This document shows, piece by piece, positions 19,388 to 29,466 of a DNA stretch of 64,000 nt; positions within the stretch are counted from its first letter, which is position 1; the number at the start of each line of letters is the position of its first letter. The translations under genes were made by a program, and so were the position numbers. The DNA is from Pandoraea oxalativorans (GTDB lineage Bacteria; Pseudomonadota; Gammaproteobacteria; Burkholderiales; Burkholderiaceae): positions 1,364,001-1,428,000 of the forward strand of contig NZ_CP011253.3 in the NCBI RefSeq assembly GCF_000972785.3. Direction: 5' to 3'. The notes beneath the pieces were generated by a model that did not search any database, was not told the DNA's origin, and worked only from the letters and a program-made list of their open reading frames with translations.

Positions 19388-21250
19388 TTGACCGTCTCGC
19401 AGATCAAATCCGGACACGACGCTGGCCGTCGCTTTGGCGTGCGCATTTCAGTACGCCCTTTAGTTCGTTCATTAGTACGTTCACTCCAGCATTTCCTGCG
19501 CGTTCGCCACCCGGCCACCCGACTGGCGAGTCTGACGGCGCTGGCTTGCGGCCTGTGCGCACCCGGTCTGGCGCAAGCCGACTATCGGGTGCGCGTCGAC
19601 GCGCCCAAAGAAATCGCCAAGCTCCTGAAGGACAACCTCGACGTCGTGCGCTACGCGTCGCGCGACGACATCGGCGAGGCCCAGTTCGAGCACATCGTGG
19701 CCACCATCGGCGAGCAGGTCCAGGAGTTGACGTCGACGGAGGGTTATTTCTCGCCCGTCACCCATGTGGATGTCGCGACCGTCAACGGCAAACGCGATGT
19801 CGACATCAAGGTCGAGGCGGGCCCCCGTACGCACATCAAAGACGTCGATCTCAAGTTCACCGGCCCGGTCGCCGAGCAGGATCCGCAGCGCGTCGAGCAA
19901 CTGCGCAATGCCTGGGAGTTGCCCGCAGACGCCCCGTTTCGCCAGCCCGACTGGGACAAGGCGAAGAACGACACCCTGTTCCAGCTGGGACAGAAGCGTT
20001 ACCACGCCGCGAAGATGACGTTCTCACGCGCCGTCGTCGACGCCGACAACGACGCCGCCTCGCTCGCCGCGACCTACGAGAGCGGCCCGCCGTTCACGCT
20101 CGGGCCGCTGGTGATCACCGGCACGCGCCGCTATCCCGCGCAGATCATCCGCAACGTCAATCCGTTGTCCGAGGGCGAGGCCTTCGACGCCGACCGCTTG
20201 CAGGAACTGCAACGCCAGATTCAGGCGACGCCGTACTTTTCCAATGTGATCATTTCGGTGACGGAAGACCCGGCGAAGGCCGAGCTCGCGCCGGTGGAAG
20301 TGAAAGTGCGCGAATTCCCCGAGCACCGTGTACAAAGCGGTGTCGGTTATACGACGGACACCGGCGCGAGCATCAACGGGCGCTACTCGTACTACAACCT
20401 GTTCGGCAAGGCGTGGACGTTCGATTCGCAAGCGCGTCTCGAACAGTATCGGCAGGGCGGCTACGCCGAAATCGGCATGCCGCCTGACGAGAGCGCGTAC
20501 ACCAACAGCCTGCGCGGGTCGTTCGACCGCACGTATCTGAACGGTCTCGATCAGCGCTCGACGCAGGTCGGCATCAAGCGTGCGCGCTCGCGCGAGCGCT
20601 ACGACTGGGCGTACACGCTGGACTTCTATCGTACCGACGAGCGTCCGGACGGTGGCGAGCGTTTCCTCAACAAGGCACTCGTACCTGCGTTCTCGTGGAA
20701 CCGTCGCGACGTCGACGACCTGATCTTTCCGCGCAAGGGCAACATCATCAACACGCAGCTCGGCTTCGCCGCAAAGCCGCTGCTGACCGATCAGAGTTTC
20801 GCGCGGCTCTACGGCCGGATTCGCCAGTACTTCCCGGTCGGACAGCGCGATCGCGTACTGGCGCGCCTCGAACTCGGGGCGGTGCTGACGAACGGCAACA
20901 GCAACCGGATTCCGTCGTCGCTGCTGTTCTTCGCGGGTGGCACGTCGTCGATTCGCGGCTACACGTATCAGAGCATCGGCCGTCAGCAGAACGGCACGAC
21001 CTTCCCGACGAAGTACCTCGCGACGGCAAGCCTCGAATATCAGCGCTGGGTCACGCGCGACTGGGGCGGCGCGGTGTTCTGGGACGTGGGCACGGCGACC
21101 GACGACTACCGGCATCCCACACCGCTGTATCACGGTGTCGGTTTGGGGGTGCGCTGGCGCAGCCCTGTCGGCCCGGTGAACCTCGATCTCGGATATGGCG
21201 TGCATGACCGGCGCTTCCGTCCGTCGATCTCGCTGGGGGTGGCCTTCTGA
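19388..21250 (+). CDS. tamA: Outer-membrane translocation and assembly module protein TamA
   Basis: Omp85-family outer-membrane barrel that works with TamB in envelope assembly. I choose the TTG at 19388 because AAGGA (19378-19382) precedes it by 5 nt; this gives 620 residues. The frame is open back to 19148. An arginine-rich N-region leads into a signal peptide ending near GLAQA (about residue 63). POTRA domains follow (from YRVRVDAPKEI), then the C-terminal barrel with the Omp85 signature region FFAGGTSSIRGY and a terminal Phe (SLGVAF). Its stop overlaps the tamB start. Confidence 0.88.
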   Translation: MTVSQIKSGHDAGRRFGVRISVRPLVRSLVRSLQHFLRVRHPATRLASLTALACGLCAPGLAQADYRVRVDAPKEIAKLLKDNLDVVRYASRDDIGEAQFEHIVATIGEQVQELTSTEGYFSPVTHVDVATVNGKRDVDIKVEAGPRTHIKDVDLKFTGPVAEQDPQRVEQLRNAWELPADAPFRQPDWDKAKNDTLFQLGQKRYHAAKMTFSRAVVDADNDAASLAATYESGPPFTLGPLVITGTRRYPAQIIRNVNPLSEGEAFDADRLQELQRQIQATPYFSNVIISVTEDPAKAELAPVEVKVREFPEHRVQSGVGYTTDTGASINGRYSYYNLFGKAWTFDSQARLEQYRQGGYAEIGMPPDESAYTNSLRGSFDRTYLNGLDQRSTQVGIKRARSRERYDWAYTLDFYRTDERPDGGERFLNKALVPAFSWNRRDVDDLIFPRKGNIINTQLGFAAKPLLTDQSFARLYGRIRQYFPVGQRDRVLARLELGAVLTNGNSNRIPSSLLFFAGGTSSIRGYTYQSIGRQQNGTTFPTKYLATASLEYQRWVTRDWGGAVFWDVGTATDDYRHPTPLYHGVGLGVRWRSPVGPVNLDLGYGVHDRRFRPSISLGVAF

Positions 21251-24200
21251 TGATGAAGATGCTGCTCGATACGCTGATGCCGACGACCGCCATGATCCAT
21301 GTTCGCAGTGTGGGGCAACGGGGGCAGCGGGGCCACGGCGCACCGGACGCCGGACGCGAACCCACGGAACCCGCGGAACCCACTTTAGTGCACCCCGGCG
21401 TGCAGGGCACGGACGGTGGTGGTAGCGCGCCGCCGGGTAACGCGTCGACACCACCGCCGCCGCCACGGCGCCGACGCTGGGGACGCGCGCTCGCGGGCAT
21501 CGTCCTCGCGCTGCTGCTGATCCTCGTACTGGCCATCGGCGCGTTGGTGTGGGCGATGTCGAGCGAGCGCGGCAGCCGCTGGCTATGGCAGACGGCCGTC
21601 TCCACGCTCGGCGGTAAGCTCGCTGGCGAATGGCGCAGCGGCAGCGTGTTGCACGGTTTCACGCTCAACGACATGCGCTACGTGGATGGTGCGACCCGCA
21701 TCACCGTCAGCCGACTCGAAAGCCGCTGGAATCTCGGCCTGAGTCCGCTGCATTTCACCGTCGACAAGCTCCATGCGGGGGATGTGGATCTGGCTTTCGC
21801 GCCGTCGCCGCCGTCGAACACGCCAACGACGATGCCGACAAGCCTGCGCCTGCCGTTGGGATTGACGCTGAACGACGTGCGCGTGGCGAAGCTCACGCTG
21901 CACTCGCCTGCACTCGTGCTCGAAGACATTCGCGTCGCAGGTCGAAGCGACGGCACGCAGCACACGGTGCAGATCGGGCATCTCGGCACGCCGTATGGCG
22001 AAGCGCTGGCCAATCTGCAACTGAACGGGCAGCGGCCGTTTGCACTGAACGGCAACGTTGGATTGCAGGCGAAGGCGGGTGAGATTCCCGTCGCGCTCAA
22101 GGCCGATTTGTCCGGCTCGCTCGACGCTCTTGTCGTCGACCTGACGGCAAGCGGCGAGAAGCTGAACGGGACGGCGCACATCGCTGCGTCGCCGTTCGGT
22201 CCGGTGCCGCTCTCGCGCGCGCAGATTGCGCTCGATCACGTCAACCCGCGCGATTTCGCACCGGGCGCGCCGCAGGCGGACCTCGCCGTGCAGGCCGACT
22301 TGCGGCCGCAACCGGGGGCCAAGGAATTCCGCGTGCTGGGGCCGGTGTCGGTGACCAACGCGAAGCCCGGCGCGATCGATGCAGGTTGGCTACCGGTGGA
22401 CAGTTTGCGCACGCAAGTGTTGCTGGATGCGACGCGTCAGGCATTCACGGGTATCGAGTTGAAACTCGCAGGTCGCGCCGTGCTGACCGGTAGCGGCGAG
22501 TTGCGACGCGAGAAGGTGTCGGTGACGGCAAGCGCACCCGCGCCTGCAACCCCGGCGACGTCTTCCGCAAGCGTAGCCAGTACCGCAAGCGCTGCTGCGG
22601 GCGCGAACGACACCACGGCCGATGCCGAAGCGAGCGTCGGCGGCTTCGCTTTCACGATGCGCGACCTCGACCTGCGCGCGCTGTACGGCAAGCTGCCCGC
22701 GACGAAGCTGGGCGGCCCGCTCGACGTCAAGCTCGACGCGAACGGCCAGCGCATCGCGCTCGACTGGCGCGACGCGGCCCGCCGAGTCCTCGCCGACGTC
22801 GGTCTCGACGCAAAGGGCACCACGATTCATGCGCTGTCGCTCGATGCGGGACACGGCAAGGTCGCCGCGACAGGCGTGCTGGAAAATGGCGACACAGGTG
22901 CTTACAAGGCACAGATCAGGCTGACGCGTTTCGATCCTGCCGCCTGGTACGACCTTTACGGTCCGCAAAAGCCTGGGGCAAAGACCCCGGTCGCCAGCGT
23001 CACCGGTCTGTTCGATGCACAGGGCGCGTTGCGCCCCGATTTCGGTCTGGCGCTGAAGTTCGCATTGCAGGACAGCGTCTATGCCGACTTGCCGATGAGC
23101 GGTGCAGGCACGGTGAAGCTGGCGGGCACGCGCTTGTTGCCGAGCGATGCGAACCTGCTCGTGGCGGGGAACAAGGTCGTCTTGCGCGGCAGCTTCGGTG
23201 CGCCCGGCGACAAGATGGCAGTAAACGTCGACGCGCCGTCGCTCGACAAGCTGGGCTTCGGTCTGGCAGGCCGTCTGCAACTGGACGGTCAGGTCTCGGG
23301 CACGATGGAGCGTCCAGTGGTTGCCGCAACCCTTGCCGCCGACAACCTCGTGTTCGGCGCGCAAAAGCTGGCGCATCTGGCCGGTAAGGTGGATGTCAGC
23401 GGCGGTTTCCCCGGCGTCGCGGGCGACCGTCTGAACGTGACGCTCGATGGGCAGGGCTTCGCCGGCAGCGTCGCGCGACTCGACAAGCTGTCGCTGGCGT
23501 TAGCGGGCACGCGCGGTGCGCACACACTGCACCTGAAGGCGGCTGGGAAGTTGCGCGAAGCACCGCTTGACATGAATCTCGACGCTTCGGGGGCCGTGAC
23601 CAACACCGGCGGCAAGCCGGGGTGGAAGGGCACGATCCAGACGCTCGAAAATCGTGGCGTGCCGAAGCTGGGTCTCGCCTCGCCCTGGCAGATCGAAGCG
23701 AGCGCGCAGCGCGTGCATCTCGGTGCGGCGAAGCTTGTGACGGGGGCCGGTGCGCTCTCGCTCGCGAACTTCGATTACGGCGGGGGGCAACTGAAGACAG
23801 CGGGCACGATCGACACGCTGGACGTCGCGCAGGTGCTGCGTGTCGTGCATTCGTTCACCGGCGAGGTGCCGCCGATTGCCAGCGACCTCGTGCTCGACGG
23901 CAAGTGGAATGTAAGCGCCGGTCAGCGCGCGGACGGCTTCGTGGAAATCGTGCGTCGCAGCGGCGATGTCACGCTGCGTCGCAGTGGCGTGAACGATCAC
24001 GTCAAGGTGACGGTAACAGGTGTCCCCGGCCTGAGCGCAGAGAAGGGCGGGGTGGGCGCGCGCGTGCCGCTTGGCATCTCCGAGTTGCGCACGCGTATCG
24101 ATCTGTCGGGGCAGTCGGCGCGCACGACGCTCAAGGCCGTGTCCTCGCTGGTCGGCACGCTCGACGCCGATGTGCAAACCGGACTGCGCGTGCAGGACGG

Positions 24201-25533
24201 CATTCCGGAGGTACCGGACGATGCGCCGCTCACCGGCCGTATCGCCGTCGCCATTCCGAATCTCTCCAAGTTCGAAGACCTCGCCGGTGCACAGTTCGCC
24301 TTCAAGGGCCGAGCCAACTTGCAGGTGGCGCTGGCGGGCACGGTGGCAAAGCCGCGTCCGACCGGGGAACTGACGGCCGACGATCTTTCGGTACAGATGT
24401 TCGACACGGGCGTGAGCGTGAAGGACGGCAAGATGCGCATCGCGCTTATGCCGACCGAGATCGTGCTGCGCGACGTGGTCGTGACCGGCGGTGGCGGAGG
24501 CACGGCGCGCGCGACGGGCAATATCCGTCTCGACACACCGGAGCCGACGCTCGCTATCACACTCGCCGCGGACAAATTACAGTTGTTCGCCGCACCGGAC
24601 CGTCAGTTGTCGCTCACGGGCGAGGCCAAGGCCACGGGCAGCGGCGAATCGATGGCCGTGAACGGCAGCTTCACCGTGGACCGCGCGCGTTTCGCGTTGC
24701 CGCCCACGACCGCGCCGAAGTTGAGCGACGACGTCGTGGTTGTGCGCGGCGGCGCTCAGGCACGGGCCAAGCCGCTCGATCCGAAGGAGGAGGCGGCGCG
24801 CATCAGCGAGAAGCCAGCCAGTCAGTTCTCGCCGCACATCAACGTCGAAGTGAATCTGGGCCGCGACTTCCGCTTCGTGGGCGCCGGCGCCGACCTGCTG
24901 TTGCGCGGCAGTATGCGCGTGCAAAGCGATCCCCTCACACCGATGCGCGGCACCGGCACGATCACGGTGGCGGAAGGCACGTACGAAGCGTTTGACCGCA
25001 AGCTGGCCATCGAGCGAGGGCAGATCAATTTCGTCGGCCCGCTGGGCAACCCGGACATCTACATTCAGGCGATGCGCCGCAATCAGGAAGTGGCGGCCGG
25101 CGTGTTGGTGACGGGCACGGTGCGTCAGCCGCGCGTGACGCTCGTCTCCGAGCCGAATGTGTCCGACGAAGAGAAGCTGTCGTGGCTGATGTTCGGGCAT
25201 GGGCCGGATGGCGCAGGACTCGGCCAGCGTCAGGCGATGGCGGGGGCGGCTACGGCGCTGCTCGGTGCCACGGGCGGCAAGCGCATCATCAAGGATCTGG
25301 GGATCGACGAGTTCAGTATCGGCACCAGCGATTCCGGGCTGGCGGACGACGAGCAGGTCGTCAAGCTCGGCAAGGCGATCTCGGACAACTTCTCGTTGGG
25401 ATACGAACAAAGTCTGACAAGTGCTGCGAGTATCGTAAAAATCACGTGGCAGGTGTCGCGCCGCTGGCAACTGGCGCTGCGCACCGGTTCGCTGTCCGGC
25501 TTCGACGTGCTCTTTAACCGGCGCTTCGACTGA
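21250..25533 (+). CDS. tamB: Translocation and assembly module protein TamB
   Basis: Large inner-membrane-anchored periplasmic protein, 1427 residues, that spans toward the outer membrane and is linked to lipid transport and barrel assembly. One transmembrane helix lies near residues 80-102 (GIVLALLLILVLAIGALVWA). A long repetitive beta-rich region follows, then the C-terminal DUF490/TamB domain ending in GSLSGFDVLFNRRFD. The first 75 residues are an unusual Gly/Pro-rich cytoplasmic tail containing PPPPPRRRR. The ATG overlaps the tamA stop (TGATG), so the pair is coupled. Confidence 0.93.
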   Translation: MMKMLLDTLMPTTAMIHVRSVGQRGQRGHGAPDAGREPTEPAEPTLVHPGVQGTDGGGSAPPGNASTPPPPPRRRRWGRALAGIVLALLLILVLAIGALVWAMSSERGSRWLWQTAVSTLGGKLAGEWRSGSVLHGFTLNDMRYVDGATRITVSRLESRWNLGLSPLHFTVDKLHAGDVDLAFAPSPPSNTPTTMPTSLRLPLGLTLNDVRVAKLTLHSPALVLEDIRVAGRSDGTQHTVQIGHLGTPYGEALANLQLNGQRPFALNGNVGLQAKAGEIPVALKADLSGSLDALVVDLTASGEKLNGTAHIAASPFGPVPLSRAQIALDHVNPRDFAPGAPQADLAVQADLRPQPGAKEFRVLGPVSVTNAKPGAIDAGWLPVDSLRTQVLLDATRQAFTGIELKLAGRAVLTGSGELRREKVSVTASAPAPATPATSSASVASTASAAAGANDTTADAEASVGGFAFTMRDLDLRALYGKLPATKLGGPLDVKLDANGQRIALDWRDAARRVLADVGLDAKGTTIHALSLDAGHGKVAATGVLENGDTGAYKAQIRLTRFDPAAWYDLYGPQKPGAKTPVASVTGLFDAQGALRPDFGLALKFALQDSVYADLPMSGAGTVKLAGTRLLPSDANLLVAGNKVVLRGSFGAPGDKMAVNVDAPSLDKLGFGLAGRLQLDGQVSGTMERPVVAATLAADNLVFGAQKLAHLAGKVDVSGGFPGVAGDRLNVTLDGQGFAGSVARLDKLSLALAGTRGAHTLHLKAAGKLREAPLDMNLDASGAVTNTGGKPGWKGTIQTLENRGVPKLGLASPWQIEASAQRVHLGAAKLVTGAGALSLANFDYGGGQLKTAGTIDTLDVAQVLRVVHSFTGEVPPIASDLVLDGKWNVSAGQRADGFVEIVRRSGDVTLRRSGVNDHVKVTVTGVPGLSAEKGGVGARVPLGISELRTRIDLSGQSARTTLKAVSSLVGTLDADVQTGLRVQDGIPEVPDDAPLTGRIAVAIPNLSKFEDLAGAQFAFKGRANLQVALAGTVAKPRPTGELTADDLSVQMFDTGVSVKDGKMRIALMPTEIVLRDVVVTGGGGGTARATGNIRLDTPEPTLAITLAADKLQLFAAPDRQLSLTGEAKATGSGESMAVNGSFTVDRARFALPPTTAPKLSDDVVVVRGGAQARAKPLDPKEEAARISEKPASQFSPHINVEVNLGRDFRFVGAGADLLLRGSMRVQSDPLTPMRGTGTITVAEGTYEAFDRKLAIERGQINFVGPLGNPDIYIQAMRRNQEVAAGVLVTGTVRQPRVTLVSEPNVSDEEKLSWLMFGHGPDGAGLGQRQAMAGAATALLGATGGKRIIKDLGIDEFSIGTSDSGLADDEQVVKLGKAISDNFSLGYEQSLTSAASIVKITWQVSRRWQLALRTGSLSGFDVLFNRRFD

Positions 25534-25598
25534 TGCAGTGACATCGGTACGTTGGTGATGCGGGCGCGTGGCCGACAACAGAGAAAAGGAGGGTATCG

Positions 25599-26210
25599 AT
25601 GAAAACGTCGCTCGATTTCGAACTTGGGGCGCGCGAATCAGGGGCGCGCCGGGGCCTTCGTTGGGGAGTCGCTATGGGATTGCTTGCGAGTCTGTTGGGA
25701 CTGTTCGGCTGCGATCAGCAGCAAATCGACAAGGTGCGTGAAAAGGCGCGGGACACGTTCAACGCCGTCAAACCGGACGATCTGATGCTGCGCGACCTCA
25801 AACCGGGCGTCACGACCGAGGCGCAGGTGCGCGATCAGATGGGCAAGCCGGAGATCGTGTGGGAGAACGACGACGGTTCGCGCCGTCTCGAATATCCGCG
25901 CTCCCCGGGCGGGTTGCGGACCTATATGGTCGACATTGCCGCCGACGGCAAGCTGCGCAGCGTGACACAGGCGCTCGCGGCGGAGAATTTCCAGCAGGTG
26001 CAGCCGGGCATGTCGCAGGACGACGTGCGACGTCTGCTCGGCAAGCCGACGACGGTCGCGGAATATCGTCTGAAGAAGGAGACGGTGTGGAGTTGGCGCT
26101 GGCTCGAGGACGGCGTGAACACGCCGGGCATATTCAACGCCCATTTCGGCCCTGACGGCCGCGTCACGGTGACGTCGCGCTCGCCGGATCCGGCGTCGGA
26201 GCGGCCGTGA
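25599..26210 (+). CDS. Lipoprotein with two BamE/SmpA-like repeats
   Basis: A 203-residue lipoprotein. The lipobox is LGLFGC with Cys38, after an unusually long N-region. The mature protein holds two copies of a BamE-like (SmpA/OmlA) unit: LKPGVTTEAQVRDQMGKPE near residues 68-86 and VQPGMSQDDVRRLLGKPT near 133-150, each followed by a beta-rich part. BamE is a small accessory lipoprotein of the BAM complex and has one such domain. This gene begins 65 nt after tamB with a strong Shine-Dalgarno (AAAAGGAGG), so a link to outer-membrane assembly is plausible but inferred. Confidence 0.8.
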   Translation: MKTSLDFELGARESGARRGLRWGVAMGLLASLLGLFGCDQQQIDKVREKARDTFNAVKPDDLMLRDLKPGVTTEAQVRDQMGKPEIVWENDDGSRRLEYPRSPGGLRTYMVDIAADGKLRSVTQALAAENFQQVQPGMSQDDVRRLLGKPTTVAEYRLKKETVWSWRWLEDGVNTPGIFNAHFGPDGRVTVTSRSPDPASERP

Positions 26211-26276
26211 CGGGTGACGCTTCGGGCGGGCTATGCGTCGCGTTCGCCGCAGCGATGACGATGGGATGGCCCGATG

Positions 26277-26519
26277 TTACCGAGTTGCCTGAGGCGATTG
26301 CGTCTGACGACCCGTGCGGCGATCGCGATGCGTCACCATCCGGTCGTGCAAACGCGTGATGATCCGGCTGCCGGTCTTCTCGAACATGAACGGCAGCGCC
26401 GCATGGACGAAGCACGCAAGGCATGCGCCGAACAGGGGCAGGGCGAACGACATCGATGTCCCCATATGCTGGAGGTAGTTTTCGCTGACTGAGGCAGGGT
26501 GTTGAGTGAAGATTTTCAT
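26277..26519 (-). CDS. DUF6356 family small protein
   Basis: An 80-residue protein beginning MKIFTQHPASVSENYLQHMG, a pattern I recognise from DUF6356 proteins. One hydrophobic segment follows (SFALPLFGACLACFVHAALPF), then TGSRIITRLHDRMVTHR, so it is probably a small inner-membrane protein. An alternative ATG three codons upstream (26528) has a weak GAG before it. It is divergent from the Lrp-type regulator, with a perfect 9-bp inverted repeat between them. Function unknown. Confidence 0.7.
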   Translation of the reverse strand: MKIFTQHPASVSENYLQHMGTSMSFALPLFGACLACFVHAALPFMFEKTGSRIITRLHDRMVTHRDRRTGRQTQSPQATR

Positions 26520-26576
26520 GGCGAGCATTTTTCTCGGAGAATTTATGAAGTCTACCTGCCGTCGCCGGGTAAAGGC

Positions 26577-26612
26577 TTCCAAATCATCTCTTGAATAGGG
26601 TAGGATTTGGAA
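26577..26612. promoter_or_regulatory. Perfect 9-bp inverted repeat, possible operator
   Basis: TTCCAAATC (26577-26585) and its exact reverse complement GATTTGGAA (26604-26612) are separated by 18 nt, so the arm starts are 27 nt apart. It lies in the 116-nt divergent gap between the DUF6356 gene and the Lrp/AsnC gene. A symmetric AT-rich site here is a good candidate for binding by that regulator, but this is inference. Confidence 0.45.
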
Positions 26613-26635
26613 AAATTTTCCTCCCAGGTGTCATC

Positions 26636-27097
26636 GTGGATAAAACCGATCTCGCAATTCTCGAAAATCTGCAATCCGATGCCTCGCGCTCACTCGGAGA
26701 GCTGGCCGAAGCGGTGCATCTATCGCCCACGCCTTGCTGGCGGCGGGTGCAGCGTCTGCGCGAAAGCGGCGTGATCACCGGGCAGGTGACGCTGTGCGAT
26801 CCGCAGCAACTCGACTTGCGCGTCACGGCGTTCGTCTTCATCAAGGCGGCCACGCACAGCGAGGACTGGATGGTCCGTTTCGTCGCGGGCGCACGGGAAT
26901 TGCCCGAAATCGTCGAAATTCATCGCATGGCGGGCGAGATCGACTATCTGCTCAAGGTCTATCTGCCCGACATTGCAGCCTATGACCGTTTCTACAAAAA
27001 GCTCATCCGCGTGGCCGATCTTCAGGACATCAGCGCCAGCTTTTCGATGGAGACGGTGAAGTTCACCACGGCGTTGCCCGTGGACCACTTGCGATAA
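26636..27097 (+). CDS. Lrp/AsnC family transcriptional regulator
   Basis: A 153-residue regulator. An N-terminal winged helix-turn-helix (DKTDLAILENLQSDASRSLG to SPTPCWRRVQRLRESGVI, residues 2-50) precedes the RAM ligand-binding domain (about 65-140). The GTG at 26636 is chosen because AGGTG lies 5 nt upstream and the family starts within a few residues of the DKTD motif; the frame is also open from a TTG at 26591. The DUF6356 gene is divergent. Which amino acid it senses cannot be read from the sequence. Confidence 0.88.
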   Translation: MDKTDLAILENLQSDASRSLGELAEAVHLSPTPCWRRVQRLRESGVITGQVTLCDPQQLDLRVTAFVFIKAATHSEDWMVRFVAGARELPEIVEIHRMAGEIDYLLKVYLPDIAAYDRFYKKLIRVADLQDISASFSMETVKFTTALPVDHLR

Positions 27098-27122
27098 GCG
27101 AGCCCTCCGACGCCCCAAAACA

Positions 27123-27165
27123 AAACACCCCGAGGCCGAATCGTCGGCGCTCGGGGTGTTTCGCT
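27123..27165. terminator. Bidirectional terminator between Lrp-type gene and metG
   Basis: A 12-bp inverted repeat (AAACACCCCGAG at 27123-27134 and CTCGGGGTGTTT at 27150-27161) has A-rich and T-rich flanks. It serves the convergent Lrp-type and metG transcripts. Confidence 0.85.
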
Positions 27166-27179
27166 TTTGGGACTGCGCG

Positions 27180-29294
27180 TTACTTCACACGCATGCCGGG
27201 CTTCGCGCCGTTGTGCGGCTCAAGAATGTAGATGCCCGGTTCGGCCTTCCCGTCGGCGGCCGAAGCGGCGAGCACCATGCCTTCCGACATGCCGAACTTC
27301 ATCTTGCGCGGCGCGAGGTTAGCGACCATCACCGTCAGCTTGCCCACGAGCACTTCGGGCTGCGGATACGCCGACTTGATGCCGGAGAAGACGTTGCGCG
27401 TTTGTGCTTCGCCGACGTCGAGCGTGAGCTGCAGCAACTTGTCCGACCCTTCGACGGCCTTGCAATCGACGATGCGTGCAATGCGCAGATCGATCCTGGC
27501 GAAGTCGTCGATGGTGATGATGCCGTCGTCGGCCTTCTCGGATGCTTTGTCAGCCTTCTCCGATTTTTCGGACTTCGCCGCCTTGTCCTTGCCCTTCGCT
27601 GCTGCGGCGTCGGCCGCCGGGGCCGTCGCTTGCAGCGAGTCGCGGTTGGCGGCGAGCAGCGCTTCGACCTGCTTGCCTTCGACGCGCGTCATCAGATGCT
27701 TGTACGCGTTGATGGCGGCATCGGCGGTGAGCGGACGGTTCACGTCCTGCCACGTCTGCGGGGCGATGTTCAGGAACTGCTCCACCGCTTGCGACGTCGT
27801 CGGCAGCACCGGCTTGAGGTACAGCGTCAGCAAGCGGAACGCTTCCAGACACACCGAGCAAGCCTCGTGCAGCGCCGCAGCCTGTGCCGGGTCCTTGGCC
27901 AGATCCCACGGCTTGACCGTATCGACGTAACCGTTGATCGCGTCGGCTTGTTCCATCACCAGACGCAGCGCCTTGCCGAACTCGCGACCTTCGTAATACG
28001 CGGCGATCTGCGGGGCAGCGGCGCGCACCTGTGCGAGCAACGGTGCGTTCATGGCGTCCGCCGAGACACGGCCGTCGAAACGCTTGATCAGGAAGCCCGC
28101 GGCACGGCTGGCGATGTTTACGTACTTGCCGACCAGATCGCTGTTCACCCGGGCGATGAAGTCATCGAGGTTCAGGTCGAGGTCCTCCATCGTATTGCCG
28201 AGCTTGGCGCCGATGTAATAACGCAGCCACTCCGGATTCAGCCCCGTATCGATGAAGCTTTGGGCCGTGATGAACGTGCCGCGCGACTTCGACATCTTCT
28301 GGCCGTCCACGGTCAGGAAGCCGTGGGCGTACACGTTGGTCGGCGTGCGATGGCCCGAGAATTCGAGCATCGCCGGCCAGAACAGCGTGTGGAAGTACAT
28401 GATGTCCTTGCCGATGAAGTGGTACTGCTCGGTCGTGGAACCGGGCTTGACCCATTCGTTGAAGTTCAGACCGCGCTTGGCGCACAGATTCTTGAAGCTG
28501 GCGTAGTAGCCGACCGGTGCGTCGAGCCACACATAAAAATACTTGCCCGGCGCGCCCGGAATCTCGAAGCCGAAGTAGGGCGCATCGCGCGAAATGTCCC
28601 AGTCTGCGAGCGTCGACTCGCCATCTTCACCGAGCCACTCCTTCATCTTGTTCGCCGCTTCGGGTTGGGCGAGGCCCGACACCCACTTGCGCAGGAACTG
28701 CTCGCAGCGCTTGTCCGAGAGCTTGAAGAAGTAGTGCGTCGACGTCTTGCGAATCGGCGTGGCGCCCGAGACGACCGAGTACGGATTGAGCAGGTCGGTC
28801 GGCGCGTAGGTCGAGCCGCAGACTTCGCACGAATCGCCGTACTGGTCCTTCGCGCCGCACTTCGGGCATTCGCCCTTGATGAAGCGGTCCGGCAGGAACA
28901 TCTCCTTGACCGGGTCGTACGCCTGTTCGATGTCGCGCGCCTCGATCAGGCCCTGTTCCTTCAGGGCGAGATAGACGTTTTCGGACAATTCGCGGTTCTC
29001 TTCCGAGTCCGTCGAATAGTAGTTGTCGAACGAGATGTTGAAGCTGTCGAAGTCGCGCTTGTGTTCCGTCCACACGCGCTCGATCAGTTGCTTGGGCGTG
29101 AGGCCTTCCTTTTCGGCGCGCAGCATGACCGGCGTGCCGTGCGTATCGTCCGCGCCAACGTAGTAGACCTCATGGCCCTGCATTCGCATGAACCGTACCC
29201 AGATGTCGGTCTGGATGTATTCCACCAGGTGACCGATGTGAATCTGGCCATTGGCGTACGGCAGTGCGGATGTGACAAGAATGCGGCGGGACAT
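27180..29294 (-). CDS. metG: Methionyl-tRNA synthetase
   Basis: Charges tRNA-Met. The 704-residue product has the HIGH motif as [11 protein letters not shown] at residues 12-22, a zinc knuckle with [17 protein letters not shown] near 145-161, and KMSKS near 333. It ends in a C-terminal EMAP/Trbp111-like tRNA-binding domain (from about 600, [15 protein letters not shown]) that mediates dimerisation. A Lys/Ala/Ser-rich linker joins the core to that domain. The ATG at 29294 has the family N-terminus. An ISL3 element has landed 125 nt upstream of the start, so the metG promoter is confined to that gap or lies in the IS. Confidence 0.97.
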   Translation of the reverse strand: MSRRILVTSALPYANGQIHIGHLVEYIQTDIWVRFMRMQGHEVYYVGADDTHGTPVMLRAEKEGLTPKQLIERVWTEHKRDFDSFNISFDNYYSTDSEENRELSENVYLALKEQGLIEARDIEQAYDPVKEMFLPDRFIKGECPKCGAKDQYGDSCEVCGSTYAPTDLLNPYSVVSGATPIRKTSTHYFFKLSDKRCEQFLRKWVSGLAQPEAANKMKEWLGEDGESTLADWDISRDAPYFGFEIPGAPGKYFYVWLDAPVGYYASFKNLCAKRGLNFNEWVKPGSTTEQYHFIGKDIMYFHTLFWPAMLEFSGHRTPTNVYAHGFLTVDGQKMSKSRGTFITAQSFIDTGLNPEWLRYYIGAKLGNTMEDLDLNLDDFIARVNSDLVGKYVNIASRAAGFLIKRFDGRVSADAMNAPLLAQVRAAAPQIAAYYEGREFGKALRLVMEQADAINGYVDTVKPWDLAKDPAQAAALHEACSVCLEAFRLLTLYLKPVLPTTSQAVEQFLNIAPQTWQDVNRPLTADAAINAYKHLMTRVEGKQVEALLAANRDSLQATAPAADAAAAKGKDKAAKSEKSEKADKASEKADDGIITIDDFARIDLRIARIVDCKAVEGSDKLLQLTLDVGEAQTRNVFSGIKSAYPQPEVLVGKLTVMVANLAPRKMKFGMSEGMVLAASAADGKAEPGIYILEPHNGAKPGMRVK

Positions 29295-29466
29295 GTGGTT
29301 TGACTATGTGGGTTGAGGGGTGCGGGAAAGGACGATTCTAGCAGGCGGGCGCCGCCCGCGCCCAAACGGGCGTCGGAGCAGGGGGGGCGTCGCCCAAAAG
29401 CGCGCGGCCAAAAAAAAAGGTTCATCGCGCAATAGCGTGGAGGGATTTGACAAGTTTTCGTACTCT

